The position numbers and the translations under genes were made by a program. DNA of 64,000 nucleotides from JABMNT01 sp048262255 (GTDB taxonomy: Bacteria > Pseudomonadota > Alphaproteobacteria > Rhodospirillales > Casp-alpha2). This document shows, piece by piece, positions 10,825 through 19,093 of this stretch (positions within the stretch are counted from its first letter, which is position 1; each line of letters begins with the position of its first letter). The notes below the pieces were generated by a model that had not been told where the DNA came from, did not search any database, and worked only from the letters and a program-made list of their open reading frames with translations. The stretch is from positions 1,550,001-1,614,000 of the forward strand of contig JBLXFH010000001.1 of the NCBI GenBank assembly GCA_048262255.1, written 5' to 3'.

Positions 10825-11280
10825 CTAGCCCAGGCGTTCTTTGATGGCGGCACCGGCCTTGCTGAAGTCCATACGGCCCGCATATTTGCCTTTCAGCAGC
10901 CCCATGACCTTGCCCATGTCCTTGATGCTTTCGGCGCCCACCTCACTGACGGCGGCGTCAATGGCGGCGGCCATTTCCTCGGGGCTGAGCTGGGCCGGCA
11001 TGAATCCCTCAATCACCGAAATTTCTTCGGCTTCCTGCTGGGCCAGCTCCATGCGTCCGCCCTTTTGGTACATTTCAATGGACTCGCGGCGCTGTTTGAC
11101 CATGGATTGCAACAGGCTCAGGACTTCCGCTTCACTGATGCCTTCCGAATTGCCATTGCCCCGGGCGGCGATATCGCGGTCTTTGAGGGCCGCCATAATC
11201 AGACGGAGCGTTGAAACAACATGCGTATCCTTACTTTTCATAGCCGTCGTCAAGGCGGCTTTGATATCGTCACGCAACAT
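10825..11280 (-). CDS. GatB/YqeY domain-containing protein
   Basis: This is a small protein of the YqeY family, 151 residues from the start MLRDDIKAALTTAMK at 11280. An ATG 66 bases further upstream adds residues without family likeness, so it was not used. YqeY proteins share the C-terminal helical domain of GatB/GatE and may bind tRNA; their role is not settled. Family marks include LRLIMAALKDRDI and the C-terminal MGKVMGLLKGKYAGRMDFSKA. In alphaproteobacteria this gene commonly lies divergent to carA next to dnaG-rpoD, as here. Confidence 0.92.
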   Translation of the reverse strand: MLRDDIKAALTTAMKSKDTHVVSTLRLIMAALKDRDIAARGNGNSEGISEAEVLSLLQSMVKQRRESIEMYQKGGRMELAQQEAEEISVIEGFMPAQLSPEEMAAAIDAAVSEVGAESIKDMGKVMGLLKGKYAGRMDFSKAGAAIKERLG

Positions 11281-11397
11281 GGGATCACCCGTGGTTATTT
11301 GAGGAAACGCGGACATTAGCCAAAATTGCGCCGGAGTGCAACCCAAACAAACTTTTTAAGTTATTGAAAATAAATGAAATTTTCTTTTCTTTGAGTC

Positions 11398-11426
11398 TTG
11401 ACCTTGGCAGGCTATTTGCTTAGAAA
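11398..11426 (+). promoter_or_regulatory. Candidate sigma-70 promoter upstream of carA
   Basis: TTGACC (11398-11403) and TAGAAA (11421-11426) are separated by 17 bases. A second candidate -10, a perfect TATAAT at 11540-11545, has no convincing -35. Either could drive carA; the sequence does not decide between them. Confidence 0.35.
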
Positions 11427-11497
11427 CGCCGAAATCCAGCCTATTGCCGGTGTGGTGGTATTTAATGACAGCTTTGAACACGAAATGCTCCTCCAAC

Positions 11498-11519
11498 GGG
11501 ACTTACGTCCCCGGGGGAC
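11498..11519 (+). promoter_or_regulatory. Overlapping inverted repeats in the carA leader
   Basis: GGGAC (11498-11502) can pair with GTCCC (11507-11511), and GTCCCC (11507-11512) can pair with GGGGAC (11514-11519). The two pairings exclude one another. They lie between the candidate promoter at 11398 and the TATAAT at 11540, so they could be an operator or an mRNA switch for carAB. This 295-base divergent gap to yqeY holds nothing else I can name. Confidence 0.3.
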
Positions 11520-11575
11520 GAATCTTTGTGCGTGAACCCTATAATATTCCCAATGACATCTGAAGGACGGTTCTT

Positions 11576-12727
11576 TTGACAATTCAACCCGATTGGGCCG
11601 ATGCGGCCCTGGTTCTGGCCGATGGCGAAATTTTCTGGGGGCGGGGTGCTGGCGCTGAAGGCAGCGCTGTTGGCGAGGTCTGTTTTAACACGTCGCTGAC
11701 TGGTTATCAGGAAATCCTGACCGACCCCAGTTATGCCGGGCAGATCATCACTTTCACCTTTCCCCATATCGGCAATGTCGGTGCCAATCCGGAAGATATG
11801 GAAACCATAACCCCCGCCGCCCGCGGCTGCATTTTGCGCGAAGACATCACCGAACCGTCCAACTGGCGCGCCGCCAAACATCTGGATGCCTGGCTGAAAT
11901 CCATGAACCTGACAGCCGTCAGCGGCATCGATACCCGCCGCCTGACACGCCATATTCGCGACGGCGGGGCGCCCAGCGGCACCGTGCTTTATGCTGTGGA
12001 TGGTAAGCTGGATATGGACGCAGCCCGCAAAACCGCGACGGCGTGGCCCGGCCTTGAGGGCATGGATCTGGCGAAAGAGGTCTCCTGCCAGCAAACCTAT
12101 AGCTGGGATCAGTCGGAATGGACGATTGCCGGGGGGTATGGCACGCAAAGCGATCCCAAACATCACGTTGTCGCCGTTGATTTTGGCGCCAAACAGAACA
12201 TCCTGCGCTGTCTGGCCTCTGTTGGCTGCAAGGTGACGGTGGTTCCCGCCTGGACCACGGCCGATGAAATTCTTGATTTGAACCCGGACGGGGTGTTCCT
12301 GTCGAACGGCCCAGGCGATCCGGCGGCAACGGGTGAATATGCCGTGCCGATGATTCAGGGCATCATCAACAGCGGCAAGCCGCTGTTCGGTATTTGTTTG
12401 GGTCACCAGATTCTGGCGCTGGCCTTGGGAGCGAAAACCCACAAGATGGTCAAGGGCCACCGCGGAGCCAACCAGCCGGTCAAGGATCTCGAGACCGGCA
12501 AGGTCGAGATCACCAGCCAGAACCACGGTTTTGTTGTCGATACGGCCTCGCTGCCCGCCGGCGTCAGCGAGACCCACCGCTCGCTGTTTGATGGTACGCT
12601 CGAAGGCCTTCGCGTCGACGGCAAACCCATCTTCTCCGTCCAACACCACCCCGAAGCCTCCCCCGGCCCACAGGACAGCCACTATCTGTTCGAGCGGTTT
12701 GTCGGGTTGATGGAACCTCAAAAGTGA
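11576..12727 (+). CDS. carA: Carbamoyl-phosphate synthase small subunit CarA
   Basis: This glutaminase subunit releases ammonia from glutamine and passes it to CarB for arginine and pyrimidine synthesis. The product is 383 residues. The N-terminal CPSase domain begins ALVLADGEIFWGRG. The C-terminal class I glutamine amidotransferase domain has the nucleophile Cys in FGICLGHQILALALG (about residue 274) and the His/Glu pair in VQHHPEASPGP. The start is TTG at 11576, supported by GAAGGA 8 bases upstream. carB follows after 73 bases and is surely in the same operon. Confidence 0.97.
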   Translation: MTIQPDWADAALVLADGEIFWGRGAGAEGSAVGEVCFNTSLTGYQEILTDPSYAGQIITFTFPHIGNVGANPEDMETITPAARGCILREDITEPSNWRAAKHLDAWLKSMNLTAVSGIDTRRLTRHIRDGGAPSGTVLYAVDGKLDMDAARKTATAWPGLEGMDLAKEVSCQQTYSWDQSEWTIAGGYGTQSDPKHHVVAVDFGAKQNILRCLASVGCKVTVVPAWTTADEILDLNPDGVFLSNGPGDPAATGEYAVPMIQGIINSGKPLFGICLGHQILALALGAKTHKMVKGHRGANQPVKDLETGKVEITSQNHGFVVDTASLPAGVSETHRSLFDGTLEGLRVDGKPIFSVQHHPEASPGPQDSHYLFERFVGLMEPQK

Positions 12728-12746
12728 AAATACCTTCCCCCATTCC

Positions 12747-12775
12747 GGTCTTAACCCCGTTGTAGGGGATAGACC
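12747..12775 (+). other. Intercistronic hairpin between carA and carB
   Basis: GGTCT (12747-12751) and CCCC (12755-12758) pair with GGGG (12765-12768) and AGACC (12771-12775), giving a stem with one small internal loop. There is no T-run, so it is more likely an mRNA stability or translation element than a terminator. Confidence 0.5.
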
Positions 12776-12800
12776 TAAAGAGATTTGGTGAAAAAGTAAC

Positions 12801-15800
12801 ATGCCCAAACGTACAGATATTAAATCGATTATGATCATTGGTGCCGGACCGATTGTTATTGGCCAGGCTTGTGAGTTTGATTATTCGGGCGCTCAGGCCT
12901 GCAAGGCGCTGCGCGAGGAAGGCTACCGGGTCATTCTGGTCAACTCGAACCCGGCGACGATCATGACCGATCCGAGCATGGCTGATGCGACCTATATCGA
13001 GCCGATTACTCCGGAAATTCTGGAACGCATTATCGAGAAGGAAAAACCCGATGCCCTGTTGCCGACCATGGGCGGTCAGACGGGCCTCAATGCGGGCATT
13101 ACGCTGGACGCCAACGGGGTGTTGGCGAAATACGGGGTCGAGATGATTGGCGCCAAGGCCGACGTTATCGATAAGGCCGAAGACCGCCTGAAGTTCCGCG
13201 ACGCCATGACCAAAATCGGTCTCGATACGCCGAAAAGCGAAGTCGTCAAAACCATGGACGAAGCGCGCGCCGCGATGACCGATATCGGCCTGCCGCTGAT
13301 CATTCGTCCGTCCTTCACCATGGGCGGCATTGGCGGCGGCATTGCCTACAACAAGGACGAATACGAGCAGATTGTTGCGGGCGGCCTGGTCGCCTCGCCG
13401 GTGGGGGAAGTACTGGTCGAGGAATCGGTTTTGGGCTGGAAAGAATACGAGATGGAGGTTGTCCGCGATACCAACGACAACTGCATCATTATCTGCTCCA
13501 TTGAAAACGTCGATCCCATGGGCGTGCATACGGGCGATTCGGTCACCGTTGCCCCGGCCCTGACGCTCACCGACAAAGAATATCAGATCATGCGCAACGC
13601 CTCGATTGCGGTGTTGCGTGAAATTGGCGTCGAGACCGGCGGTTCCAACGTGCAGTTTGCGGTCAATCCGGCAAATGGCCGCCTGATCGTCATCGAGATG
13701 AACCCACGGGTCAGCCGCTCCTCGGCGTTGGCGTCAAAGGCTACCGGTTTCCCCATTGCCAAGATTGCCGCGAAACTGGCTGTTGGTTATACGCTGGATG
13801 AACTGGATAATGACATCACCGGTGTGACACCTGCTTCGTTTGAGCCGACGATTGATTATGTGGTCACCAAAATCCCGCGCTTCACTTTCGAAAAATTCCC
13901 TGGCACCGACGCCTTGCTGACGACCTCCATGAAATCCGTGGGCGAGGGCATGTCCATCGGCCGGAATTTCGCAGAATCCTTTCAAAAAGGCCTGCGCTCC
14001 ATGGAGACCGACCTGACCGGGCTTAATGAGGTGGAGATTGAAGGCGCGGTTGATGAAGCGGGCGGGATTAACGTCAATGCGATCAAGTCGGTTCTGACGG
14101 AGCGCCGCCCGGAGCGGTTCCGCTTTATTGCGCAGGCCATGCGCTATGGCCTGACGAATGAGGAGATTCAAACGTCCAGCAGTTTCGATCCGTGGTTTCT
14201 TGACCAGATCCGCGCCCTGGTCGATCAGGAAGAGGCCATTCGGAAAAACGGCCTGCCTGACACCATGCGGGATTTTCTGAACATCAAAAAATTGGGTTTT
14301 TCCGATGCCCGTCTGGCCGAACTGGTGGGGTCAAGCGAAGAGGCCGTGGCCGCCAAACGCCGCGCGCTGGATGTCAAACCGGTCTATAAACGGGTCGATA
14401 CCTGCGCCGGAGAATTCGCTTCGCAAACATCTTATATGTATTCGACCTATGAAGGCGACGGGGTACGCCCGGCGGAATGTGAGGCTAACCCGAGCGACCG
14501 CAAAAAAGTCGCCATTCTGGGCGGCGGACCGAACCGCATAGGACAGGGAATCGAGTTCGATTACTGCTGCGTTCATGCCGCCTACGCGCTTAAGGAAGCG
14601 GGCATTGAAGCGATTATGGTCAACTGTAACCCCGAGACCGTTTCCACCGATTACGATACGTCCGATCGCCTGTATTTCGAGCCGTTGACCGAGGAAGACG
14701 TGGTCGAGCTGGTGCGGGTTGAGCAATCGAAAGGCGAGTTTCTCGGCTGCATCGTACAACTGGGCGGACAAACGCCGCTTAAATTGTCCGATGCCCTTGA
14801 AAAAGCCGGAATTCCGATTTTGGGTACCAGTCCCGACGCCATTGATCTGGCGGAAGACCGCGAGCGTTTCCAGAAGCTGCTGCAGGACCTGAAATTGCTG
14901 CAACCCGCCAATGGCCTGGCCCGCTCCAATGAAGAAGCCGAGGTGGTGGCCGGTAAAATCGGTTACCCACTGGTCATTCGCCCGTCCTATGTGCTGGGCG
15001 GTCGGGCCATGGAGATTGTTCACGATCTGACGGCACTACGCCGCTATATGACAAGTGCGGTAAAAGCGTCTGGCGACAGCCCGGTCCTGCTCGACAGTTA
15101 TCTGCAAGACGCCATTGAGGTTGATGTCGACGCTATTTCCGATGGCCAGGATGTGTTTGTGGCGGGTGTCATGCAACATATCGAGGAAGCCGGTATCCAT
15201 TCCGGCGATTCCGCCTGTTCGCTGCCGCCGTTTTCCCTACCGCAATCGGTCATTGAGGAAATGGAACGGCAAACGGTCGCTCTGGCGAAGGCCCTGAACG
15301 TTGTTGGTCTGATGAATGTCCAGTACGCGGTCAAGGATGAAACAGTTTACATTATTGAGGTGAACCCGCGAGCCAGCCGCACGGTGCCGTTTGTCGCCAA
15401 GGCGACCGGCGTTGCCGTCGCCAAGATTGCGGCCCGGGTCATGACCGGCGAAAAACTAAAAAGTTTTGATCTGGATGGACGCGCCAAACAAAAGCATATG
15501 GCGGTCAAGGAGGCAGTTTTCCCGTTTTCTCGGTTCCCGGGCGTGGATACGATTTTGGGTCCGGAAATGAAGTCGACCGGCGAGGTCATGGGCCTCGATC
15601 AGGATTTTGCCCGGGCCTTTGCCAAGGCCCAACTGGGTGCTGGAAACACCCTGCCGCTCCGGGGTTGTGTCTTTATTTCCGTGAAAGATCGCGACAAGCC
15701 AGCCGCGGCGAAACTGGCCAAGCGCCTGGGTGAGCTGGGATTCAGCCTGATGGCGACCGGGGGTACGCAAACTTATCTGTCCGAGCAAGGCCTTGGGGTT

Positions 15801-16064
15801 GAACGGGTTAATAAGGTTCAGGAAGGCCGGCCCCACTGCGAAGACGCAATTGTTAACGGCGATGTTCAGATAGTGATCAATACAACGGAAGGCGCACAGG
15901 CGGTTCTCGATAGTTATTCGATCCGTCGTTCGGCGCTGACCAGTTCCATTCCGCACTTCACAACCATGACCGGCGCAACAGCTGCGGTTGAGGCCCTGGC
16001 CGCTTTACGCACAGCAAGGCTTGAAGTTAAGCCCCTTCAGGCTTATTTTGAAGATGCGTTCTAG
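12801..16064 (+). CDS. carB: Carbamoyl-phosphate synthase large subunit CarB
   Basis: This subunit makes carbamoyl phosphate from bicarbonate, ammonia and two ATP. At 1087 residues it has the normal full length. The two homologous ATP-grasp halves are visible, the first starting SIMIIGAGPIVIGQACEFDY and the second KKVAILGGGPNRIGQGIEFD (about residues 569-588). The biotin-carboxylase-like repeats IRPSFTMGGIGGGIAY and IRPSYVLGGRAMEIV are intact. The C-terminal MGS-like allosteric domain (from about residue 950, FISVKDRDKPAAAKLAKRL) is present, so UMP/ornithine-type control is plausible. A short hairpin (16106-16123) follows the gene without a strong T-run. Confidence 0.98.
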   Translation: MPKRTDIKSIMIIGAGPIVIGQACEFDYSGAQACKALREEGYRVILVNSNPATIMTDPSMADATYIEPITPEILERIIEKEKPDALLPTMGGQTGLNAGITLDANGVLAKYGVEMIGAKADVIDKAEDRLKFRDAMTKIGLDTPKSEVVKTMDEARAAMTDIGLPLIIRPSFTMGGIGGGIAYNKDEYEQIVAGGLVASPVGEVLVEESVLGWKEYEMEVVRDTNDNCIIICSIENVDPMGVHTGDSVTVAPALTLTDKEYQIMRNASIAVLREIGVETGGSNVQFAVNPANGRLIVIEMNPRVSRSSALASKATGFPIAKIAAKLAVGYTLDELDNDITGVTPASFEPTIDYVVTKIPRFTFEKFPGTDALLTTSMKSVGEGMSIGRNFAESFQKGLRSMETDLTGLNEVEIEGAVDEAGGINVNAIKSVLTERRPERFRFIAQAMRYGLTNEEIQTSSSFDPWFLDQIRALVDQEEAIRKNGLPDTMRDFLNIKKLGFSDARLAELVGSSEEAVAAKRRALDVKPVYKRVDTCAGEFASQTSYMYSTYEGDGVRPAECEANPSDRKKVAILGGGPNRIGQGIEFDYCCVHAAYALKEAGIEAIMVNCNPETVSTDYDTSDRLYFEPLTEEDVVELVRVEQSKGEFLGCIVQLGGQTPLKLSDALEKAGIPILGTSPDAIDLAEDRERFQKLLQDLKLLQPANGLARSNEEAEVVAGKIGYPLVIRPSYVLGGRAMEIVHDLTALRRYMTSAVKASGDSPVLLDSYLQDAIEVDVDAISDGQDVFVAGVMQHIEEAGIHSGDSACSLPPFSLPQSVIEEMERQTVALAKALNVVGLMNVQYAVKDETVYIIEVNPRASRTVPFVAKATGVAVAKIAARVMTGEKLKSFDLDGRAKQKHMAVKEAVFPFSRFPGVDTILGPEMKSTGEVMGLDQDFARAFAKAQLGAGNTLPLRGCVFISVKDRDKPAAAKLAKRLGELGFSLMATGGTQTYLSEQGLGVERVNKVQEGRPHCEDAIVNGDVQIVINTTEGAQAVLDSYSIRRSALTSSIPHFTTMTGATAAVEALAALRTARLEVKPLQAYFEDAF

Positions 16065-16169
16065 ATACGCGGATTAAATTCTCAGATTTTGTGGAATTTC
16101 CGTGGTGCCTTGAAGCTAAGGCATCGGGCGCATTTTGTGTGTTAACGAAGGCATTAAGGTGGAATGGCC

Positions 16170-16643
16170 ATGGAAAAGGTCCCCATGACCCGCGACGGGT
16201 TGACGGTTTTAGAAGCTGAGCTGCGCAAGCTTAAAAATGAAGAGCGCTTGTCGATTATCCGCGCCATTGCCGAGGCCCGTGAACATGGCGATCTTTCGGA
16301 AAATGCCGAATATCATGCCGCGCGCGAACGCCAGAGTTTTGTTGAAGGCCGGATTACGGAATTGGAAGGTGTGGTCAGCTGCGCCGATGTGATTGATCCG
16401 TCCAAACTTTCTGGCGATATGGTTCGTTTTGGCGCAACGGTTATGGTCGCCGACGAAGATACCGATGAAGAGTTGACCTATCAGATTGTTGGCGCCTATG
16501 AGGCGGATATCAAACAAGGCAAGATTTCCGTAACATCGCCATTGGCCCGGGCCCTGATCGGGAAAAACCTTGGCGATTCCGTTGAAGTGGCGACACCCGG
16601 TGGTGCCAAGGGTTACGAAATTTGTGAGGTTGTCTACAAATAG
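16170..16643 (+). CDS. greA: Transcription elongation factor GreA
   Basis: GreA rescues backtracked RNA polymerase by stimulating transcript cleavage. The product is 157 residues from MEKVPMTRDGL. An ATG two codons upstream (16164) touches the ribosome binding site AAGGTGG (16156-16162), whereas the ATG at 16170 is 7 bases from it, so the latter was chosen. The N-terminal coiled coil contains the acidic tip DLSENAEYHAARERQ, and the C-terminal FKBP-like domain ends TPGGAKGYEICEV. The gene follows carB, a common alphaproteobacterial order, and converges with the DUF938 gene. Confidence 0.97.
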   Translation: MEKVPMTRDGLTVLEAELRKLKNEERLSIIRAIAEAREHGDLSENAEYHAARERQSFVEGRITELEGVVSCADVIDPSKLSGDMVRFGATVMVADEDTDEELTYQIVGAYEADIKQGKISVTSPLARALIGKNLGDSVEVATPGGAKGYEICEVVYK

Positions 16644-16663
16644 GAACTATGCCGTTCAGGCGG

Positions 16664-17299
16664 TCAGTCTTTACGGTGGAAAATCACCGATAGATTGTTG
16701 GCGGGCATGCGCACCGTTTTCATGAGCTGAAAGTTCTGTTTGAGTGCCTCCTCGGCAACCTCATCCAAATTGCGTATGCCCCATTCCGGATTACGTCCCT
16801 GCAAAGAGATATCGAATTCGGCGTTTGACGGGGCCGTATGCACGTTTCCCACCTTGAATGGCCCGTAGAGATAAAGCACACCGCCCGCAGGCAGAACCCG
16901 GCTGGCGTTTCGAAGCAGCCCCAAACAGGCCGCCCAAGGTGCAATATGGATCATGTTCACCGACAATATGGCCGTTAAGTCCTTAACCTGGGCCACGGAC
17001 CAGATATCAACGCTGGCGTCAATCTCAAGAGCCGGGTGGACGTTGCCAGTAACGCCGAGCGATTGCCGCCAGGCATCAACAGAGGCCCTGGCCTCGGCAT
17101 CGGGATCGCTGGGCTGCCAGTCGAGATGCGGCAGGTGTTCCGCAAAATAGGTGATATGCTGGCCGGATCCCGATGCAATTTCGAGAACGGTCCCGCGCTC
17201 TGGAAGCGCGTCTTTCAGGACATCCAGTATGGCGTCGCGATTTCGGCCGGTTGCCGGGTAATCCAGGCGTGCATCCGGGTTTTGCGTATTTTCATTCAT
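16664..17299 (-). CDS. DUF938 family SAM-dependent methyltransferase-like protein
   Basis: This 211-residue protein has a class I methyltransferase fold. The SAM-binding motif I is VLEIASGSGQHITYFA (about residues 40-55), with an acidic second motif in WQPSDPDAEA. The segment LSVNMIHIAPWAACLGLLR and the ending YLYGPFKVGNVHTAPSN are typical of the DUF938 family, whose substrate is unknown. It ends 20 bases from greA in a tail-to-tail arrangement, so it is a separate transcription unit. Confidence 0.88.
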   Translation of the reverse strand: MNENTQNPDARLDYPATGRNRDAILDVLKDALPERGTVLEIASGSGQHITYFAEHLPHLDWQPSDPDAEARASVDAWRQSLGVTGNVHPALEIDASVDIWSVAQVKDLTAILSVNMIHIAPWAACLGLLRNASRVLPAGGVLYLYGPFKVGNVHTAPSNAEFDISLQGRNPEWGIRNLDEVAEEALKQNFQLMKTVRMPANNLSVIFHRKD

Positions 17300-17393
17300 C
17301 TTTCAATTGGTAGGAGGATCGTTCCCTCCAATCAAGAGAAACCGTAAAAACGTAAGCTTGCGATGGGGCTGGAAGGTATGGTACGCAATCTCC

Positions 17394-17861
17394 ATGATTG
17401 ATCGGATACGAAAATTGTTGCTGGGGGCTTCAGAGAAAGCGGATTCGCGCCTTGATCCCATGTCTGACGGCGATGCGGCGGCTGCGGCTTTGCTGGTCGA
17501 GGCAGCCAGTATTGACGGCGATTTTGGCGACGATGAACGCCACACCATCGCGGTTCTGCTGGCGCAAAAATTTGCTATGAATTCAGATGAAATTGAAGCT
17601 TTAATCGGTGAGGCTGAACGAGCCGTTGACCGGTCCGTCGACCATTACGGTTTTGCCCGTCAGGTGAAAGATGCCTATGACCATGACGCCCGCGTTGAAA
17701 TGATTGAAATGCTTTGGGAAGTGACCTTTGCAGACGGGGTCGTACACGACTATGAAGCCAACCTTGTTCGCCGCTTGTCGGGGCTGTTGCATGTGTCGGA
17801 TCGTGAGGCCGGGGCTGCGAGAAAAAGAGTGATTGAACGGCTGGACATCCAAGTCCAGTGA
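17394..17861 (+). CDS. TerB-like (tellurite-resistance-type helical domain) protein, paralog 1
   Basis: The product is 155 residues from MIDRIRKLLLG; a longer reading starting at 17307 adds basic residues without family likeness. The whole protein is an all-helical TerB-type domain. Two acidic segments of the kind that bind metal in TerB proteins are seen, VEAASIDGDFGDDERHTIA and EVTFADGVVHDYEANLVRRL. TerB-like domains are widespread and most have no proven role; resistance to tellurite should not be assumed. Two related genes are at 37928 and 41363. No good ribosome binding site precedes the ATG. Confidence 0.78.
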   Translation: MIDRIRKLLLGASEKADSRLDPMSDGDAAAAALLVEAASIDGDFGDDERHTIAVLLAQKFAMNSDEIEALIGEAERAVDRSVDHYGFARQVKDAYDHDARVEMIEMLWEVTFADGVVHDYEANLVRRLSGLLHVSDREAGAARKRVIERLDIQVQ

Positions 17862-17924
17862 GATTAAACCAAGTTAGGTCAACGCTTATGACCTGCCTGG
17901 GTGCTATTCGGAACGGAGAACTCT

Positions 17925-18260
17925 ATGACCTACGTCGTTGTTGAAAACTGTATTAAATGTAAATATCAGGATTGCGTCGAGGTTTGTCCCGTCGACTGTT
18001 TTTACGTAGGTGAAAACTTTCTGGTTATCCACCCTGATGAATGCATCGATTGTGGCGTTTGCGAGCCGGAATGCCCGGCCGAAGCCATCTTGCCCGATAC
18101 CGAGCCCGGTGTTGAAAAATGGCTGGAAATCAACGCGAAATATGCGGAAATCTGGCCAAATATTACCCATAAGGGCGAATCTCCGGCAGATAGCGCCGAA
18201 TGGGACGGAAAAGAGGGCAAAGCCGAGATGCTCAGCCCCAATCCTGGTGAGGCTTCCTGA
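17925..18260 (+). CDS. fdxA: 7Fe ferredoxin (3Fe-4S/4Fe-4S), FdxA family
   Basis: This is a small electron carrier, 111 residues from MTYVVVENCIKCKYQD. GGAG lies 6 bases before this ATG, so it is preferred over the in-frame ATG at 17901. The cysteine pattern CIKCKYQDCVEVCPVDC and CIDCGVCEPECP fits a [3Fe-4S] plus a [4Fe-4S] cluster, as in Azotobacter FdI-like ferredoxins. The C-terminal extension KWLEINAKYAEIWPNIT is typical of the FdxA group. No partner redox enzyme is adjacent. It lies between a TerB-like gene and carD, as in many alphaproteobacteria. Confidence 0.93.
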   Translation: MTYVVVENCIKCKYQDCVEVCPVDCFYVGENFLVIHPDECIDCGVCEPECPAEAILPDTEPGVEKWLEINAKYAEIWPNITHKGESPADSAEWDGKEGKAEMLSPNPGEAS

Positions 18261-18276
18261 GCCTTTTCTGAAAATA

Positions 18277-18316
18277 CCCTCCTTTTTGGCGGTGTGCCGA
18301 GAGGGGCTGTTTTTTC
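18277..18316 (+). terminator. Probable terminator between fdxA and carD
   Basis: CCCTC (18277-18281) pairs with GAGGG (18301-18305), with inner pairing of GGC and GCC, followed by GCTGTTTTTT. The stem is imperfect. The rest of this gap has an AT-rich TATTATAAA stretch near 18332 that may belong to the carD promoter, without a clear -35. Confidence 0.5.
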
Positions 18317-18435
18317 CCGGATTTTGTGATATATTATAAATGTGCTGAATACAGACGGGCCACGGCGCGTGGCTTTCGTGTGTTCGGCTTTTGTGCGAAA
18401 GCATCCCGCCTTAAATTGTGGAGTACATAAAGACT

Positions 18436-18933
18436 ATGGTAGCAGATATCCCCTTCAAGGAAGGCGACTTTGTCGTATACCCGACTCATGGGGTTGGCAA
18501 AGTTGAGGCAATCGAGAAACAGGAGATTGCCGGGCATACCTTGGAACTCATTGTGATCACCTTCGACAAAGACCGCATGACGCTCCGAGTGCCGACGGCG
18601 AAAGCGGCAACGTCGGGTTTGCGCAAACTGAGTTCGCGGAAAATGATGGAAGAGGCGATGACCACATTGCGGGGACGCGCCCGGGTCAAACGGACCATGT
18701 GGAGCCGCCGCGCTCAGGAATACGAAGCGAAAATCAATTCCGGCAATCCGGTTTCCATCGCTGAGGTTGTTCGCGATCTGCATCGTAATGTGGGCCAGCC
18801 GGATCAGTCGTTCAGTGAGCGCCAGATATATGAAGCAGCACGCGATCGTCTGGCCAGTGAATTGGCGGCCGTCGATAAAACCGATGTTGAGGCGGCAACC
18901 GATAAAATGGTTCAGGTGCTGCAAGCCGCTTGA
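18436..18933 (+). CDS. CarD family RNA-polymerase-binding transcriptional regulator
   Basis: CarD proteins bind the RNA polymerase beta subunit and stabilise open promoter complexes, mostly at stable RNA genes. The product is 165 residues from MVADIPFKEGDFVVYPTHGVG. A GTG at 18418 in the same frame would add six residues; the ATG is preferred by family start. The N-terminal Tudor-like interaction domain runs to about residue 65 (LELIVITFDKDRMTLRVP). The helical C-terminal DNA-contacting domain contains RARVKRTMWSRRAQEYEAKI and IAEVVRDLHRN. The gene is free-standing. Confidence 0.93.
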   Translation: MVADIPFKEGDFVVYPTHGVGKVEAIEKQEIAGHTLELIVITFDKDRMTLRVPTAKAATSGLRKLSSRKMMEEAMTTLRGRARVKRTMWSRRAQEYEAKINSGNPVSIAEVVRDLHRNVGQPDQSFSERQIYEAARDRLASELAAVDKTDVEAATDKMVQVLQAA

Positions 18934-19093
18934 TCGCGCTTCACACGTGTGCGCTTTGTCTGCATCAATTGGCGAGTCCTGTCGGTACCAATGAACAGGT
19001 GCGCAACAAATGATGTCTGAACAAGCGGGTTTATGGCAATTAGGGTGTTAACGGCACCGTCAACTTCATTGTCAGCGCTTTAAATCCCTGAGC

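Noticed and set aside
11462..12838. 458-codon open frame on the minus strand
   Set aside because: It is antisense to carA, which is certain; the translated sequence has no recognisable domain.
17394..17861. Tellurite resistance gene
   Set aside because: Only a TerB-like domain is present; the rest of the ter system is missing, so the name would overstate the evidence.
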